13,885 nt of DNA from Patescibacteria group bacterium (GTDB taxonomy: Bacteria; Patescibacteriota; Gracilibacteria; UBA1369; PNNO01). The stretch lies in assembly GCA_018821175.1 (NCBI GenBank), contig JAHJMX010000046.1, forward strand, positions 1-13,885, read 5' to 3'. Under the pieces are notes generated by a model. It searched no databases and was not told the DNA's origin. It saw only the letters and a list, made by a program, of their open reading frames with translations. Positions 13,341 to 13,885 of the stretch are shown here, in pieces (within the stretch, counting starts at the first letter, position 1; every line of letters starts with the position of its first letter). The translations under genes were made by a program, and so were the position numbers.

Positions 13341-13757
13341 ATGAAAAACACTCACAAGGCTATCGCCACATTAGCAATTATCAGTGCATTGGGAGCAACA
13401 ACTGCTTTCGCTGCAAGTGAAAATGCAAATAACGCAAATTCAGATAGCACAACAAGACCTCAATTCCAAAGAGGATCACAAGAAAGAATGGAAAACCGTC
13501 CTCAGTTTACTGAAATGAATGCAGCAATCGAAAGTGGAGATTATGAAGCTTGGGTTGCATTACACGACGGACGAAATTCAGCATTACTAGACGTTATCAA
13601 CGCTGACAACTTCAGCAAATTAAAAGAAATGCATGAAGCTCGTCAAAGTGGTGACATTGAAACTGCAGAGGCTATTGCTTCTGAACTTGGACTTCCAACA
13701 CCTCCACAAGGAAGAATGGGTGGAAATGGAATGAAAGGACAAGGAAGATCTAAATAA
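13341..13757 (+). CDS. Small secreted helical protein with Met/Gly-rich tail
   Basis: I do not recognise a named family. The 138-residue product has a clear Sec signal peptide: basic start MKNTHK, hydrophobic core AIATLAIISALGATT, and a likely cleavage after AFA (residue 24). The mature part begins with a low-complexity Asn/Ser/Gln/Arg-rich linker (25-58). A compact helical core follows (FTEMNAAIESGDYEAWVAL, LLDVINADNFSKLKEMHEAR, DIETAEAIASELGL), and the chain ends in a Pro/Gly/Met tail (RMGGNGMKGQGR). There is no cysteine. The size and helical nature recall Spy/CpxP-like periplasmic stress chaperones, and a DYxAW...NFxKLKEMH pattern feels familiar from uncultivated bacteria, but I cannot confirm either. 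Its place just after an ECF sigma/anti-sigma operon makes it a candidate member of that regulon. Terminators lie on both sides, so it is a single-gene unit. Confidence 0.7.
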   Translation: MKNTHKAIATLAIISALGATTAFAASENANNANSDSTTRPQFQRGSQERMENRPQFTEMNAAIESGDYEAWVALHDGRNSALLDVINADNFSKLKEMHEARQSGDIETAEAIASELGLPTPPQGRMGGNGMKGQGRSK

Positions 13758-13885
13758 TATAATTACGATTTACCCAGTTAGGGAACAAAGTTAAGGGATA
13801 CAAGAAACAGACCGCTTGAGAGAGACGGTCTGTTTTTTGTTGTGCTGTAGAAAAGAACTTCTTACATAACATATAAATATTGCAA
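13758..13885 (+). other. Intergenic right edge
   Basis: Apart from the terminator at 13805-13838, I see no open frame, repeat or promoter that I can support in this AT-rich stretch up to the window edge. Confidence 0.5.
13805..13838 (+). terminator. Rho-independent terminator after the small secreted protein gene
   Basis: AAACAGACCG (13805-13814) pairs perfectly with CGGTCTGTTT (13826-13835) across an 11-base loop, followed by a T-run reaching 13838. It is the strongest terminator in the window. Confidence 0.92.

Noticed and set aside
584..13757. Recoding of UGA as glycine (Gracilibacteria/Absconditabacteria code)
   Set aside because: All proteins read full length with conserved glycines encoded by GGN and no in-frame TGA is needed, so UGA is not a regular sense codon here. 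Absence of TGA stops alone is weak evidence.

Overview
The window is AT-rich bacterial DNA (roughly one third G+C by eye). Genes are compact, every complete gene ends in TAA, and almost none has a Shine-Dalgarno motif in front of its start codon. Small intergenic gaps, a giant membrane-anchored alpha-2-macroglobulin, paired ECF sigma/anti-sigma genes and an anaerobe-type oxidative defence set fit an uncultivated Candidate Phyla Radiation (Patescibacteria) lineage, for example Peregrinibacteria- or Gracilibacteria-like. This assignment is an inference; no rRNA or ribosomal protein gene is present to anchor it. The standard genetic code works throughout.

Left part (1-1955): the 5' part of a penicillin-binding protein gene runs off the left edge on the minus strand and is divergent from an M16B zinc peptidase gene. 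Centre-left (1956-8033): an ECF sigma factor gene is followed 30 bp later by a 1822-residue protein. That protein has a short cytoplasmic N-terminus, one membrane span and a long extracytoplasmic bacterial alpha-2-macroglobulin. A 129-residue mini-intein/Hint domain sits exactly at the bait-region position, and the thioester CxEQ motif is missing. This sigma / anti-sigma-like A2M / Hint combination is the most unusual system in the window.

Centre-right (8034-11710): a convergent hypothetical gene is followed by a sulfur and oxygen stress block. The block holds a CstR-type persulfide-sensing repressor behind a textbook CsoR-family operator, thioredoxin, a ten-helix TehA/SLAC1-type anion channel, rubrerythrin and class I desulfoferrodoxin (superoxide reductase). 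Right part (11711-13885): a second ECF sigma gene overlaps the gene of a three-helix membrane protein that is probably its anti-sigma factor. After a terminator comes a small secreted helical protein with a Met/Gly-rich tail.

The common theme is envelope and redox sensing: two sigma/membrane-partner pairs, one thiol-sensing repressor and O2/superoxide detoxification. Five rho-independent terminators separate the units. The longest stretch without a confident gene is 183 bp (13158-13340), so there is no gene-free stretch above 300 bp. No tRNA, rRNA, CRISPR array, transposase or insertion sequence was seen.
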